Numbered from the stretch's first letter, positions 23,235-35,087 are shown. The stretch is DNA of 64,000 nt from Casuarina equisetifolia (GCA_028551475.1 CM052356.1:21727884-21791883); one strand, 5' to 3'. Notes: a model not told the origin generated them from the sequence alone. Numbers and translations are program-made.

Positions 23235-26200
23235 ATGCAAACAAGGAATTTCTCGTCATCTCCGGTGGCGGATCCATGCGGAGCGACTCCGTCTTCCGCA
23301 GCTTCCGAGTCCCAGGACATGTCCACCTTTCTAAACCAATTCTTCCACCACAAGCACGGGGATTTGCAACGTTCTCTACAACAACCACAACCACCTCCTC
23401 TGTTCTCCGAGGAGCATCTTCACTGGCCGAGCCCATCCGAGTGGGAGTCCCGAGTCAGAGAGGGAAACTCCTCTGCGGCTGTTGAATCGTCGCGCGGTGT
23501 TAATGTCTCCGATCCCAGTTGTTGTTATAAGGTTGACGTGGAAGCGAGCTCTGAGAAGCCGTTTTCTTCGGCTGAGGCCAAGGAGAGGAGAGCTTCGTCT
23601 GATAATTATCTCTTCGAGTTGAGTTGCGAAAGCGAGGTAATTCAATTTTTCTTGTTCTGTTTACTTGATCAGAAAATGCGAAAGGGAAAAGAGATTGAGT
23701 TGTTAAGTGGTAAATCTTTTTCTTTTCTCTGCTTGCGAAGAGTCCAAAGTTCGTCCCAGTAGAATGTTAAAAAAGACCATTTCTTTTTTGGACGAGAGGC
23801 CTCTGATTTTTACTGAGATATGTGACAATGACTTCCTTATTCTGAAAAAAAAAAAAAAAAAGAATCCGTAACTTTTGGAGAGATTTGAGTTATAGGATTC
23901 TTATTTTTGACTCAGAAGGGTACTGAAGGGTCTGAGGTTTTAGCAAAACCAGTCCAGCCTCGTTCTTCATTGAAGAGGAGCAGAGCTGCGGAAGTCCATA
24001 ATTTGTCGGAGAAGGTTGGGTGTCGATGCTACAATCTTTCTTTCGTTTCTGCGTGCGTGTTTTTTACGTTTCTAATTATGGTTTCTGGGTTGTGTTTATA
24101 TGGTTCGTGGGGGCAGAAGAGGAGGAGTAGGATTAACGAGAAAATGAAAGCCTTACAAAACCTAATTCCGAATTCTAATAAGGTACATTATATAGATTCA
24201 TTTATTTCTTCACTGTTGCACTTAATTTTTGAAATAATTGCTTCGGGGGTTTTTCCTTGATAGACGGACAAGGCTTCTATGCTGGATGAAGCGATCGAAT
24301 ACTTGAAGCAACTTCAGCTTCAGGTGCAGGTGAGTTTTCTCTTTCTGTCGATGCTTTTTGGGTCTATGTCATCATAGTTTTGGCTTTTTCCTTTTTCAGT
24401 TATTTGCATGAGTTTTTATTTCTCTCTCTCTTTTTTGTTATTGTTTTTATTATTATCATTTTCTATTTTTTGGAGAGGAAAAGGGTGAGGGCAGGGGTTG
24501 GGTGATTTGAATAGAACGGTGAAGTACCCCTTCAAATCGTGCATTAACCAGTAGGTTTGTGACGTCCTGGTTTGAAATGCAAAACATATCTTTCATTATG
24601 CAATTCATGGTTACTAGAATTAGCTTGACATGGATTTTAGTTTGCGTTACGACCTTTTGGAGATGCAGGGAAAAGAGGAAAGTTGTTCTCATCGTGAAAG
24701 CTTATGGAGTATGGTAAGGTAGAAGGGAAGGCAGAAATTCAATCAGAAAACGATGGTCAATTAGGACTAACTATTTTTTCTCTAGTAACTATGATAATAT
24801 CTTACAACTCAGAATTGGAACTTGATATCAGTGATCCTCCGCGGCTAGATGGAAGGACTCGTTTTCATCGTGACTTGTAACTAAGTTGTGGCCACCAATT
24901 GCAAGACCATTGAAGAATTTACCCTGTATTATTTCTCTCTAGGCAAATAGGACGAACTTTTACTTAACATCTACCAAAGAGTGGTGAACATAGGGCCGGT
25001 AAGATGGGTAAGCCATTAAGGTGGTCTCAAAGAAACACAAGCCCCTAAAAATAGCGTTTATTAACTATGATAAGGATTACTTTGCTAAGGAGAGAGAGGA
25101 GGCTCCATTTTCAATATGTTCTTTGTGAGGAGGAATCATCCTGCTCATTTAATGTGATATAATTTTAGGGAACAATTTCCAAAAGGTTTTTATTGAGATT
25201 TTAGCTGATCCATGTCTGGACCTATTACCATTTTGTTCTGGATATCTATCTACCAAATAGAGATAACGGACACGAGTTAGAAAAATTAATTTTTAAATGT
25301 TGTTCTTTGAGATGTTTCCTTTGGAAGTAAACATTTACTGCTAATATTTGCTGTTTTAATTCGCTTAGTGGAGTCAGTAAAAGTTGGGTTACTTAAAATG
25401 ACTTTTTTAACAGAGAAGTTTTTGATTTTTCATCCAATTCGAGCTTGATATGTAACATTCTACATAGAGAATGTCTCTCTTGTTTGGTTTCTCAAAATAC
25501 GAAAGGATGCATTTCCTTCTTTCTTTTTTTTTTTCTATCAAAAGTTTTTACTGTTCGGCCTTTTCATTATATGAATGCCAAAACATTTCTAGTTTCTTGT
25601 TGTGATTTGACTTTGCTTTTTGCTTCCTAGCAAGTTGATCTCTCACCAAGTAATCTTTCCAATTGTTGAAGAGAGGCTCAATTTAACTTGAAAAGAGATT
25701 GTCTGAGATTTGTCCTTTTGAAGTTAGTGTTTGCTGTTAATATCTGCTATTGTAATTGACAAATGTTTTTCATAGGAATTTAATTTTTCACCCAATATGA
25801 ACTTGATATACATGATAAATTGAATGAGTCTCTTCGTTTGGCCCTTCATGCTGTGGAAGATCAATTTTCGAAAATTAATTCTTTTTTCATCTCTCATGAT
25901 TTAACTGTTTAACTTTTCATTATATGAATGGCAAAGCATTCCTTTTTCCTGTTGTGTGACCGTTTTCTGGTTAACAGCTAATTGATCCCCTTACAGGTAA
26001 TGTTTCCAATTGTTAAAGAGAGGCTTTATTTAACTTGAAAATGTGTTCTTTTGAATTAATATTTTCTTTTTTATGTTTTCATTTTCTATATTGCTGTCAC
26101 CTATTAGTCATATAAATATAACATATGGTGATTAAGAACTTCATCTTCCAGTATAAACATCAATTTTGGTTGCTAAAGCAAGAATGGTTTCTGTCAATAG

Positions 26201-29200
26201 GTTTCCTCTTTCATGCTTGATTGGTCTTGTGTGGTTTTTCCTATTTCTCCTTGTTAAACCAGCATCAGTGGACAGACATACGTATATTGTCCACATGGGT
26301 AAGTCTTGTTTGCTCAAACCCTTTACTTAACATTATAATTGTTACCTCTCCATTGTCCATTCTCTCAGCTTTGCAAATCCAGCTTCTTCATTAGGCAGGC
26401 ATTTACCCTCATTGGTTCTCATGTATACCAATGGTCATGATCTTCATGATTTTAGTGCTTTTCTCTCTCTAGAGGAACTGGGAGCTCTAAGGAAGTCTCC
26501 TGTATTTATTTCAGCTTTCAGAGACAAGACTGTCACACTAGATACCACCCATACTACTGTTTTCATCTCCCCCAATCCGACAATCAGCCTACGGTCTGTT
26601 TCAAATTTGGAAAAGATGTTATTGTTGGCGTTGTTGACTCTGAAAGTATGGTCAGAGAGTGATTGCTTTAAAGATGATGGCATGGCCACGGAAGTTCCAC
26701 CTAGATGGAAGGGTAGGTACGAGGGACAAAGTTCCAATTCCTCCTTGTTCCACTCTAAGCTTATAAGAGCTAGATTTTTCAATAAGGGATTCATAATAGC
26801 ACATCCTGGCACATTAGGTAGATGAACTATTCTAGGGACACAGCTGAGCATGGGACTTATCTTTCCTCTATAGCTGCCGGGAACTTTGTAAGCAGTGTAT
26901 CTTTTTTTGGCGATGCTGAAGGAATTGCAAAAGGGCTGGCAACATATGCCAGGCTTGCTATTTACTAGGGGTTTTTTTGGGGAAACAGATTATTTCGCTG
27001 ATGTTATTGCTGGCATGGACAAGGCTATTGCTGATGCTGTTGATGTAATTTGCACATCTTTTGACAGCTACCAGTAGAAAACAATCCAATAGCAATAGCT
27101 TCATTTGCGGCTATGACAAAGGGTGTGGTGGTTTCAACTTCCGCAGGAAATAATTGTTCAACCCTGGGGACTGTACATAATACATTTCCATGGGTTTAAA
27201 CTGTCACAGCTAGATCCGTTGATCATTTGTTTGATCAGATTTTGACTGTAGGGAATGGGTTGGTAATTGTTGGATGGACCATGTTTCCAAGTTATGCCTC
27301 ATTGAAGGACTTACCATTGGTTTATAATAGGACCCTGTCAGCATGCAATAACAAGCTATTATCTAATACCTCTTATGGCATTCGGAGTTGTTGCTCATCA
27401 GATATCTAACATAATGAGTCCAATGTGCTGGGAGCAGTAGTAGTTGCAGACAATGCCATGTTGTTTGAGATGAGGTGTTCCTTTTTTTTTTTTAACTTTA
27501 ATTTTAATTTCAATTTTTAACTTTCAATGAATGCATATATGGTGTCAAATCTCAAACCTAATAATTAAAGTCTCTACTAGCTCACCATTGAGCTAGTTGG
27601 CTAATCGATATAAGGTGTTCCTCATGCTTGTATTTTACTCAAGTCAAAGGATGCACCTTTCGTGCTTAATTGTGCAAAGTTTGATCCTAGACCATCAGCT
27701 AGTATAACATTCCAACATTCTATTTTGGGGGTAAAGCCTGCACCTGCTGTGGCCAGTTATGCTTCAAGAGCACCTTCATCAAGTTTTCCAAATATCTTGA
27801 AGCCAGATATTATGGCACGTGGGTCAGCAGTTTTGGGTGCTTGGATAGCCACTCTACTGACTGCTCGAATTGAGCTTGTTCCAGCATTTTTCAGCAAGTT
27901 CTGGGACGTTCGAGAGAAGCCTTGAGTCGTGTGTAACAGTCTCGAAGCTTGTAGAGAGATAAAGTCAGATTGTATACTCTAGAATAGTAAAAAAATCCAA
28001 GATAAGAAAAGTCAAATATTATGGGTTTGTCGGTTGAGTGAGTCGGTTATTGAGTCTATAAAAGGCCCTTAAGGCCTTCATCCATGGGTGTAACAACCCA
28101 CTGTAGTGTACCTCCGCTTCAAATCTATTTTGTAGACAAGAGCTCCGTTCATCTTTTCTCTCTTTCCTACTATTGTGGAGCCACAAGCTCTATCTTAACC
28201 AACTTTTCATCGTATTTTCTCTCCTTACTTTTACAACATCTCTTTCTTTTCTAACATGCCATCAACCCATTTTCATCCACTTCTGCTAAGCCAACTCTAT
28301 CATCCAATTTCTTTTTCACCAGATATTGAAGATCCCACAGGGGTCCAATACTTCGTAGTAACTATAATATATGGTATGGGACATCTCTTGCTTGTTCCTA
28401 CGCTGCAGATGTTGCTACGCTTTTGAAATGCTTACATCTGTTTGGGTTGTTGCAACCATTATGTCTGCCATTGTGACCACTGCAGAGCAATTTGATAACA
28501 CTCTAAAACCTCATTCGGGACAATGGTAACAGACTTCAATTTGACAATGTAAACATCAACATTGAAAAGTGAATAACATACTAAAAGAAGGGAGTCACCC
28601 TAAAGTAAACATCAACATTATTGTTCGAGCATCTAACAAATCTATGCACACTCATGAATTTGTATAACTTCATGTATCATCGCCTGAGAAATAACAGAAA
28701 TTCATATGAACTTTCTCTATTCGTACATCATATTTTCCTTTAACTTCAAATCCCACAAGCTATAACATAAAGTGCCATAAAAAACTCAATATCACCCTCA
28801 TGAGACGTAACCCTCTCTCTTTTGGCCCTTTAGGGTTTTCCTATGATCTTCCCTTTTTATACTACCACTAAAGGGGAGTCCTAACTGGATATTTCTAACC
28901 GGATACCATTAAGAATCCTAATCAATACAGAAGAGAATAACTCCTAAAATATTCCTCTAACATACGTGGAACATATCTAGGCCTACTAATTTTCACTCCA
29001 ATCCTAACAATTTTGACCATCACAAATTCAGATTGTAGTTTCATACATCCAACTCCTGATCTTAATTAGCCATCATTTATTGTCTTCTATTGTGACACTA
29101 CGACATTAGGGATTAAAAAGTTCTGAAGGATATTAACCAATGTTGGACCAGAAACCTTTTGTTTACAATATCGTTGTGACAGAGCCAGATAATTCTGCAG

Positions 29201-30774
29201 TTTAAGTTTTAAACACAAAATTGATGTTCAGGAAAAAAATATGAGACGCTAGTAGCATACACGGTCATTATACAGTACCATGGGAACAGTGATGGACGAG
29301 TCTCATTTGAGGAACTTGTTTGGGCGGAAGAAAATAGAAAACACACTCCTGAGTAGTCCAATTGTAGTGTCGCCTCTCATTCAAGCCAGGAGCACTAGTT
29401 TATGTTACTTATAAATTGCAGAGTTTATTGGTTGGTCTTGTAGGAAGAAGTTTAATGGCTGAAATCTTTTTAGTGATATTCCCTTCTTTCCTTTCTTATG
29501 TGACTCTCCTCTCATTAAGTTGAGTCAATCATGGATTTGTATCATCCATGGAATACTTGTGTTTTCAAATTTTTCTGTAGTAGATTTTGTTTTGGGATTG
29601 TAACTGATTTCGCTACCATGTAAAATAATGCAATATTAGACATGCCTAAATTTTACTGTGTACTTATGCCTTCTGAAAAAGCTTACACGTCTGACCATTG
29701 CATTTTGTATTCCAAATAGTTAAATCATAATCCTATTCACGACCAACTTTCTTCCTTCATGATTTGAATTGGTTTCATTATTTCAAGGTTAATAATTTTC
29801 TATCTTGGGATCTTAGATGAAATTGTGACAGTAAACAAAATCAGAAAGTCTTTCCCAAATTCAAAATTGGGAAAAGATATTAGTTGGTTACAAGGTCTTA
29901 GTGTATTACAAATTTTAGACATTGTTATTTTTACAATTCAAAACTAATAGTAAAAGAATCTCGTCCCTAAGATATGTTTTTAAAGTACATAACTTAGTTC
30001 ATACATCCCTATGTCTTATGTCTGAATTCTTATCATGCACATGTTATTATATTTTAGGTTGGAATACTCTAATAAGCAATTAATATTTCTCAAATGCTCA
30101 CTCAATGTCAGAGGCTGAAGAGAAGCATAGAAGTTTATTTTAGGATGAATACTCACCAAAGTTAGATTTTGTATTGGTTTGTTTATCTGCAAGTAAATGT
30201 TAATATACAAGTGCTTCTGTTAGTAGGAAAGATGCCCTTGAAGTCCATGTAATTTCTATGATCCTTGTATATTTACACATTACCTCCTGATTTGGTCCTC
30301 TAGGAACAAAGGCTTGACTAGATTGCTTTTGGTTTTAACCAATTGAGATTGATGTTTTAAGCTGCACTTTGAACTTTATTTCTTCACTTAATCTCAGAAT
30401 GCACAAAGAGTGGAAAGTAATGTAATTTTTCAAAACAATGTCAATATACTTTCTCCTCTTGATTGGTTTTACAGATGCTTTCAATGAGAAATGGATTGAG
30501 TTTGCACCCTATGTTCTTTATGGGAGTACAGCAGCCTATGCAGTTGCCTCAGACAGGAACGAGCTTTGATGAGGGAGATGGATACCTGAACTTGAGCAGA
30601 GGAATGGGCACATTTTATGGGAATGAGGAAAGCTCGAGGGTATCAGTTATCAATCTTGACAACCGATGCACACTCTCCAACCTGGCATGTGTCATACCTT
30701 CAGTTCCGAACATCACCATTCCGGAAACCTCTCTTGGTTTTGGGGAATCAGCTCAGGAAATTATGAACCTCTGA
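23235..30774 (+). CDS. bHLH transcription factor, SPATULA/ALCATRAZ clade
   Basis: Five exons: 23235-23636, 23916-24014, 24117-24182, 24264-24329 and 30475-30774, all phase 0, total 310 residues. Family members bind E/G-box DNA and control carpel and fruit patterning (Arabidopsis SPT and ALC). The bHLH domain (about 159-211) is assembled from exons 2-4: AEVHNLSEK, then KRRSRINEKMKALQNLIPNS, then TDKASMLDEAIEYLKQLQLQ. The H-E-R contact residues (H162, E166, R170) are present. Exon 5 opens MLSMRNGLSLHPM, the conserved extension right after helix 2 in this clade. A TTG-started frame runs in from 23220, but the first ATG is 23235; an internal ATG at 23319 is an alternative. Intron 4 is 6145 bases and contains a subtilase pseudogene and several mobile elements. 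SPT versus ALC cannot be decided here. Confidence 0.92.
25305..26060 (+). repeat. Diverged direct duplication (~360-390 bp) in bHLH intron 4
   Basis: Copy 1 (about 25305-25690) and copy 2 (about 25700-26060) share TTTTCATTATATGAATG, TTTCCAATTGTT followed by GAAGAGAGGCT or AAAGAGAGGCT, and TTTAACTTGAAAA, in the same order and spacing. The start of a possible third copy (TCTTTTGAATTAATATTTTC) follows at about 26047. The repeat sits just upstream of the subtilase pseudogene start at 26184. It may be old upstream DNA of that copy, but this is only inference. Confidence 0.75.
27473..27622 (-). mobile_element. tRNA-derived SINE with target-site duplication
   Basis: A ~130-bp element on the minus strand (27483-27612) flanked by a perfect 10-base duplication, AGGTGTTCCT at 27473-27482 and 27613-27622. 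Read on its sense strand it has a pol III A box (TAGCTCAATGG, 27585-27595) that fits the consensus fully, a decayed B box (GGTTTGAGATT, 27548-27558) and a 3' poly(A) (the T run at 27482-27493). Removing it rejoins the subtilase pseudogene sequence, so insertion followed the gene copy. Confidence 0.85.
27851..28298 (+). mobile_element. Probable solo LTR in the subtilase pseudogene
   Basis: An insert of about 436 bases (27858-28293) starts TGACTG and ends AAGCCA (TG...CA). It is bracketed by ACTCT (27851-27855 and 28294-28298; the match extends to ACTCTA). It contains a TATA box (TATAAAAG, 28057-28064) in the right place for an LTR promoter. Deleting it restores the local match to the paralogous subtilase (GCC ACT CTA then TCATCC). 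No internal retroelement genes are present, hence a solo LTR. The exact ends carry an uncertainty of a few bases. Confidence 0.6.
28549..29009 (-). mobile_element. Antisense LTR (copia-like) in the subtilase pseudogene
   Basis: On the minus strand this stretch begins TGTTAGGATTGGAGTGAAAA, a typical LTR start, and has a TATA-type promoter (GTATAAAAAGGG, near 28850-28862). It replaces a section of the pseudogene: left of it is the segment matching residues around NGNRLQF and right of it the segment before DLNYPSF, so about 150 bases of gene were lost. A 14-base direct repeat (GTAAACATCAACAT) lies near its left end at about 28550 and 28607. No clean target-site duplication was found; the left end is approximate. 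Confidence 0.6.
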
Positions 30775-31533
30775 ATCTCTCATCTTCCAAGGTAACTCTA
30801 GGAGAATAGGCAACAAAAAGTCATCGGTTTTGGGATTTATTCATATTTTTCCTTCCTTTCTGTGACATGAAGGTAATTGCTGGTGAAGGCACGCAAAAGC
30901 TAGAGTGTGATACTGGTCAGATTGGAAAGATCTCTCACTCGGACGTCTAATAGCCAAAAGTTGCCCTACAAGATAGGATGTACGGTTTTGCTGTCTACGC
31001 CTGAGAAAATCATTCCCAAGAATTTGTTCCTTTTTTTTCTTTTGTCAATTTTGTCTCACTATAGTTCCTCCACAAAGATGGATATGTTGTACATAATAGA
31101 GGTGAATAAGAAAGAATAACTATTTGGCTCTTGTGGACTATAAATTTTCTTGTATGTTTCATATTCAGTCTGTACTAGATTTCTTGAAATCTCATATGAC
31201 ACTTCATTTGTCTACCCCTTTTGGACCTAGTCTCGGATCATGTATCTAGGCAATAGCTTTTTCTTGTGTCTCAGCTATCAGTGTTACAACTAGCATTTTC
31301 TAGGAGAGTCGATTTATCATCCTCCGCAGGCATCATCTTGTCTTGGCCTTAACTTATTTCTGTTTGTGTAATTCCGATATATAAATCCCTCAAATGGTAG
31401 CTCTAAAAGAAGTAATGTGAATCTGTTCAAATCGTAGTGACAAGGGTTGTAGGTAGTTAGGACAAAACCACACGACCACATTAGTCACTGAGGGCTATAC
31501 AATCTAAATGATTGTGTCGTTACAATTACTTAT
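30775..31533. other. 3' flank of the bHLH gene
   Basis: Presumed 3' untranslated region then spacer up to the copia relic. No gene or RNA recognised. Confidence 0.4.
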
Positions 31534-33760
31534 TTGATGAATAGGACACCACACTTTCATTCTCGAAGGGGAGACTTCTTTAAGAAATTATTTGAGAAAT
31601 CACCCTTCCGTAATCACAGATTATGTTATATCACAAACTTCACACGAAAAAAAAGAAGAAAAAAAGAAAAAGAGAAGTTTGGGAGCAAAAGTTATTATAA
31701 GTATTTTTATGGGATATCTCTTTGCTCAAAAGGTCCTTTAATTTTTGACATAAAGGTTGGTTGCTTCTTTGTCAATTGCAATGCTGTTCTTCATGAGCTT
31801 ATTTTTTAGTTTGCATTGAAGGCTCATGTGCATTTACGTTCACCATCATAATGTTCTTTATGAGCATGTTTTTTAGTTTGCATGAGCATTTGTATCTAAG
31901 GCTTATGTGCATTTACGTTCACCATAATCTTCATTAGACACTTGTACGGATACCCATAATTAATTACATCTGGTGTATGTCTACCGCTCAGACCTTGAGC
32001 AACTTGTTGAGGAAATCCCCTTGGTGGAATTACCACTTGATCGATCCACTGAGCATTCTATCATAAAGCCTACTCCATTACCACAATGACAAACATATAG
32101 TCCATAGACCACCATTCGGTCTAGAGAATTATATTTGTCCAAATTGATAATCTTATTACTTATTCCGTTTTACATTCTGCTCATCCCATGTCTCATTCAC
32201 TGTCACACCATTGATCATCACAATCATATTTATTGCATTCATTTATGCTAACCCAAATCTCACCTCTTACCAAGAGGCTATCATAAACCTTAGGTAGTGG
32301 GATGCCATAACTAAAGAGATTTAGGCTTTAAAATTGAACAAAACATAGAAAATAATTTTTTTGCTTGTAAGAGAGAAATTCATTAGATATAAATGGGTAT
32401 ACATGAGCAAATCCAAAACATATTAGAACATTGAAGTATATAAAGCACACTTGGTGGCAATGAGTTATAGGTAGCAAAAAGGCATCAACTACTAATAAAC
32501 TTTTTTCTCTAGATAGGAAGATGGGAACTATGAGCATGTTGGTGGACTTGACAACTATTAATTAGTAAAAGTTGGCATTGGATAGATGTCCACAACACAT
32601 TATTTTATGGGGACCTTGATACTAAAGTATACTTGATTGTTTAGTAGGCTACTTAGTCAAAAATTCACATAAGCATTACTTGTGAATAACTTTTAACAGT
32701 CAAGCCACAATTATTCCCTATTCATTAAAGAAATTGGTAAGGGCTTTCTTATCACCTTCATTTATGTAGACAACATTGTAATTACAGGAGTCAACAAGGA
32801 GTCCATTTAAAAGTCCAACCATTATCTACATTCAAAGTTCCATATAGAAGGCCTTGAGATTCTAAAGTACTTTTTAGGCATAGAGATAGCAAGGTTAAGG
32901 TTGGAGATTGCTACGAATAAGAGAAAGTATGCCTTAGAACTCATCTTAAAATGTGTCTTGATTGGATGCAGTCTTGTAGTGATTCCCATGGAGGACAATC
33001 ATAAATTTATGACATAGGAATATAAAGCTACCTTACAAAAGGAGAAAGATCATCTATTGAAAGATGTCATTGGCTATTAGCAATTGAATATGAAATTGAT
33101 TTATTTGATGAAGATGAGATTAGACATAAGTTATTCTATGCAAATATTGAGCCAATTTATACATGCACCCAAGAAATTTCATCATAAGATTAGTTTTTGA
33201 GTTGTCAAGTATATTAGAAGCTCACAAGGCCAAGGATTGTTGATGAGATCATATAGCAAGCTTGATTTGCAACTTTGTTGTGATTTTGATTATGTGGTGT
33301 GCCCAACAAATGGTAGGCACTTCATGAGTTTCTATGTAAAACTTAGGAAATCTTTAATCTTTTGAAAGTCACAAGAATTTAACTATTTATTGGTCTTTGA
33401 CAAAATCAAAGTACCATATTATGGAAACAAGCGCATGATAAGTGAGATGGCCATCAAGGCTTTTTGATGACTTACAAGTCCCATTACCTAGACTTCTTGC
33501 CTTATATTGTGATAATCAATCCACTTTACCAATTGCCACCAACCTAGTTGTTTTACAAGAAGGCCAAATACAATGAGGTAAAATGTCACTCCATATAAGA
33601 GAAAACATATAAAGGAATCATTTGCGCTATACACATATCCACTTGCTAGTAACCTATGAATTTATTGATGAAAGCCTTGAGTGGACCACAACATCATTCT
33701 CTTTCAAGCAAGTTGATTGTATTTGATTTATATAAAGCACCAGCTTAAAGGTATGCTAAA
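31534..33760 (+). mobile_element. Decayed Ty1/copia retrotransposon (integrase end to RNase H)
   Basis: Remnants appear in copia order. At 31534-31809 is the integrase C-terminal region (pattern ending CFFVNCNAVLHELIF, compare the family motif FVSRDVxFHExIFPF). Its last part is tandemly repeated once (about 31790-31850). At about 32290 comes the start of reverse transcriptase (WDAI, KEI, ALKLNKT), at about 32765 the YVDN catalytic box where active copies have YVDD, then the LKYFLGIE equivalent near 32863 and RNase H remnants to about 33740 (CDNQST near 33510). Many stops and frameshifts make it inactive. The gag end is absent. Confidence 0.8.
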
Positions 33761-33769
33761 AAAAATTGA

Positions 33770-34085
33770 TATTGACATAGTGGTTACCACGTCGAGCATC
33801 CTAGGGACTAGTAGTTAATAACATGCTTTAGTTCTTATCATGGACTGCTGCATACTGCAGTGTTCCTTTCTTGTAAATCGGTGTCTAAGTTTAGAAACGC
33901 TTTTTCATTCATTCGTCTAAACCCATGTATAACCTTGAGAATCAATACAAAATGCTAATTGTCGTGTTGCTGATTTGCCTGTGTTGTGTGCCACCTCCCA
34001 CATCCTACGATAAATGCTACAATAAATGCCTCACAGCTGCAAATTTTCGAACATGGTCATAAAACGGTATCAGAGGAAAAGTTCG
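33770..34085 (+). mobile_element. LTR-like segment with a primer-binding site
   Basis: Directly after the RNase H remnants. Just past it, at about 34063-34075, is ACGGTATCAGAGG, close to the usual plant retroelement primer site TGGTATCAGAGC (initiator-Met tRNA). The arrangement is RNase H - LTR - primer site. This would make the LTR both the 3' LTR of the upstream element and the 5' LTR of a following one. LTR ends are not defined by a visible TG...CA pair. Confidence 0.45.
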
Positions 34086-34636
34086 ATGACCAAGACTTGT
34101 CTTGAAGCTAAATTGTGGTCATCAAGCTCTAGTGAAGAACAACTGATGGAAGCGATGAGAGAGATATCCTTAGCTATGGACTTTAAGTTGGTCTTGCTCA
34201 TCAAGGGATGAGGAGGTGAGTTGTGGGAGAGTTCATTTCCTTGGAATTGAATGAAAGAAACAATGGCCAGAATACCGCATCAACCAGTTAGATCTCTTGA
34301 ACGGAGAAAGGATTCAAGTCTTGACATCTTGCTAAGGAAGCAAAGGTTCACTAAAGGGTAAGCATCCAAAAGGGGATGTTCATTTGTTGTACTAATTTCT
34401 CGAGAAAGAAATGGGACGGTATCTAGAAAATGCTCAATAGTAGTCTGCCTTGGGAAAATTGAGAAAATCTTCGAAACCCGATTTAACCCTACTTCTAGGT
34501 TGCCTAAGGATAATTCAGTGGGATTCTTCATGAGAAGGCTTGAAGGAAAATATCAAGTCCAAAATGCCCAACCAATCAGTTAGTAAGCTTTGGTGGATTG
34601 CTTTTCCTCCTGGAAAAAGACAATTAGGGGTACTTT

Positions 34637-35087
34637 GGATAATATATTTTAGAACACAATTCCGTAAGACAGACAAGCTGAAAACATGAACATTTAGGAA
34701 AATGTTTGATGGCAATATTGACTAGTATGTTATTCCAAAGAAACATGTTTATCAAAAGCTTGAAATCCTTCCGAATGGCTTTCAATTTCTTGACTACATG
34801 GCAAGAAACTTATCTTTTACCAAATCTTTATCGTGGAAGAAGTTACTACTGATTGATGGATAATATATTTTAGAACACAATTCCGGAAAACAGAGAAGCT
34901 GCAAACATGAACATTTAGTAAAACATTCGGAGACAATATTGACTAGCATGTTATTCCAAATAAATATGTTTATCAAAAGCTTGAAATCCTTCCAAATGGT
35001 TATCAATTTCTTGACTACATGAAAAAAAAAAAAAACTTAATCTTTACCAAATCTTTATCGTGGAAGAAGTTACTTTTGATTGATGGA
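34637..35087. repeat. 221-bp tandem duplication
   Basis: Two adjacent copies, 34637-34857 and 34858-35087. Both start GGATAATATATTTTAGAACA and end GAAGAAGTTAC...GATTGATGGA. The second has a longer A run near 35022. They lie downstream of the primer-site-like sequence and may be decayed internal retroelement DNA, but no protein family is recognisable. Confidence 0.92.

Larger units (their letters stand above)
26184..29395 (+). pseudogene. Subtilase (SBT1-type) pseudogene nested in bHLH intron 4
   Basis: Reads collinearly with the intact subtilase at 37840-40146 but with many frameshifts and stops. Landmarks: ATG at 26184 with a signal-peptide-like hydrophobic stretch and then RHTYIVHM (start of the I9 propeptide); SLEELGALRKSP; a catalytic-Asp region reduced to VVDSES; a His region reading DTAEHGTYLSSIAAGN near 26836; a Ser region reading GTSLACSYAA near 28383; and the Fn3-like tail near 29060-29390. 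It is interrupted by a SINE (27483-27612), a probable solo LTR (27858-28293) and an antisense LTR (28549-29009). About 150 bases of the gene are missing at the last one. It has the same orientation as the host gene. It cannot code for a protease. Confidence 0.9.

Noticed and set aside
24780..24930. TGATATCAGTGATCC as a possible second retroelement primer site
   Set aside because: The match to the primer site is poor and no LTR end lies next to it.
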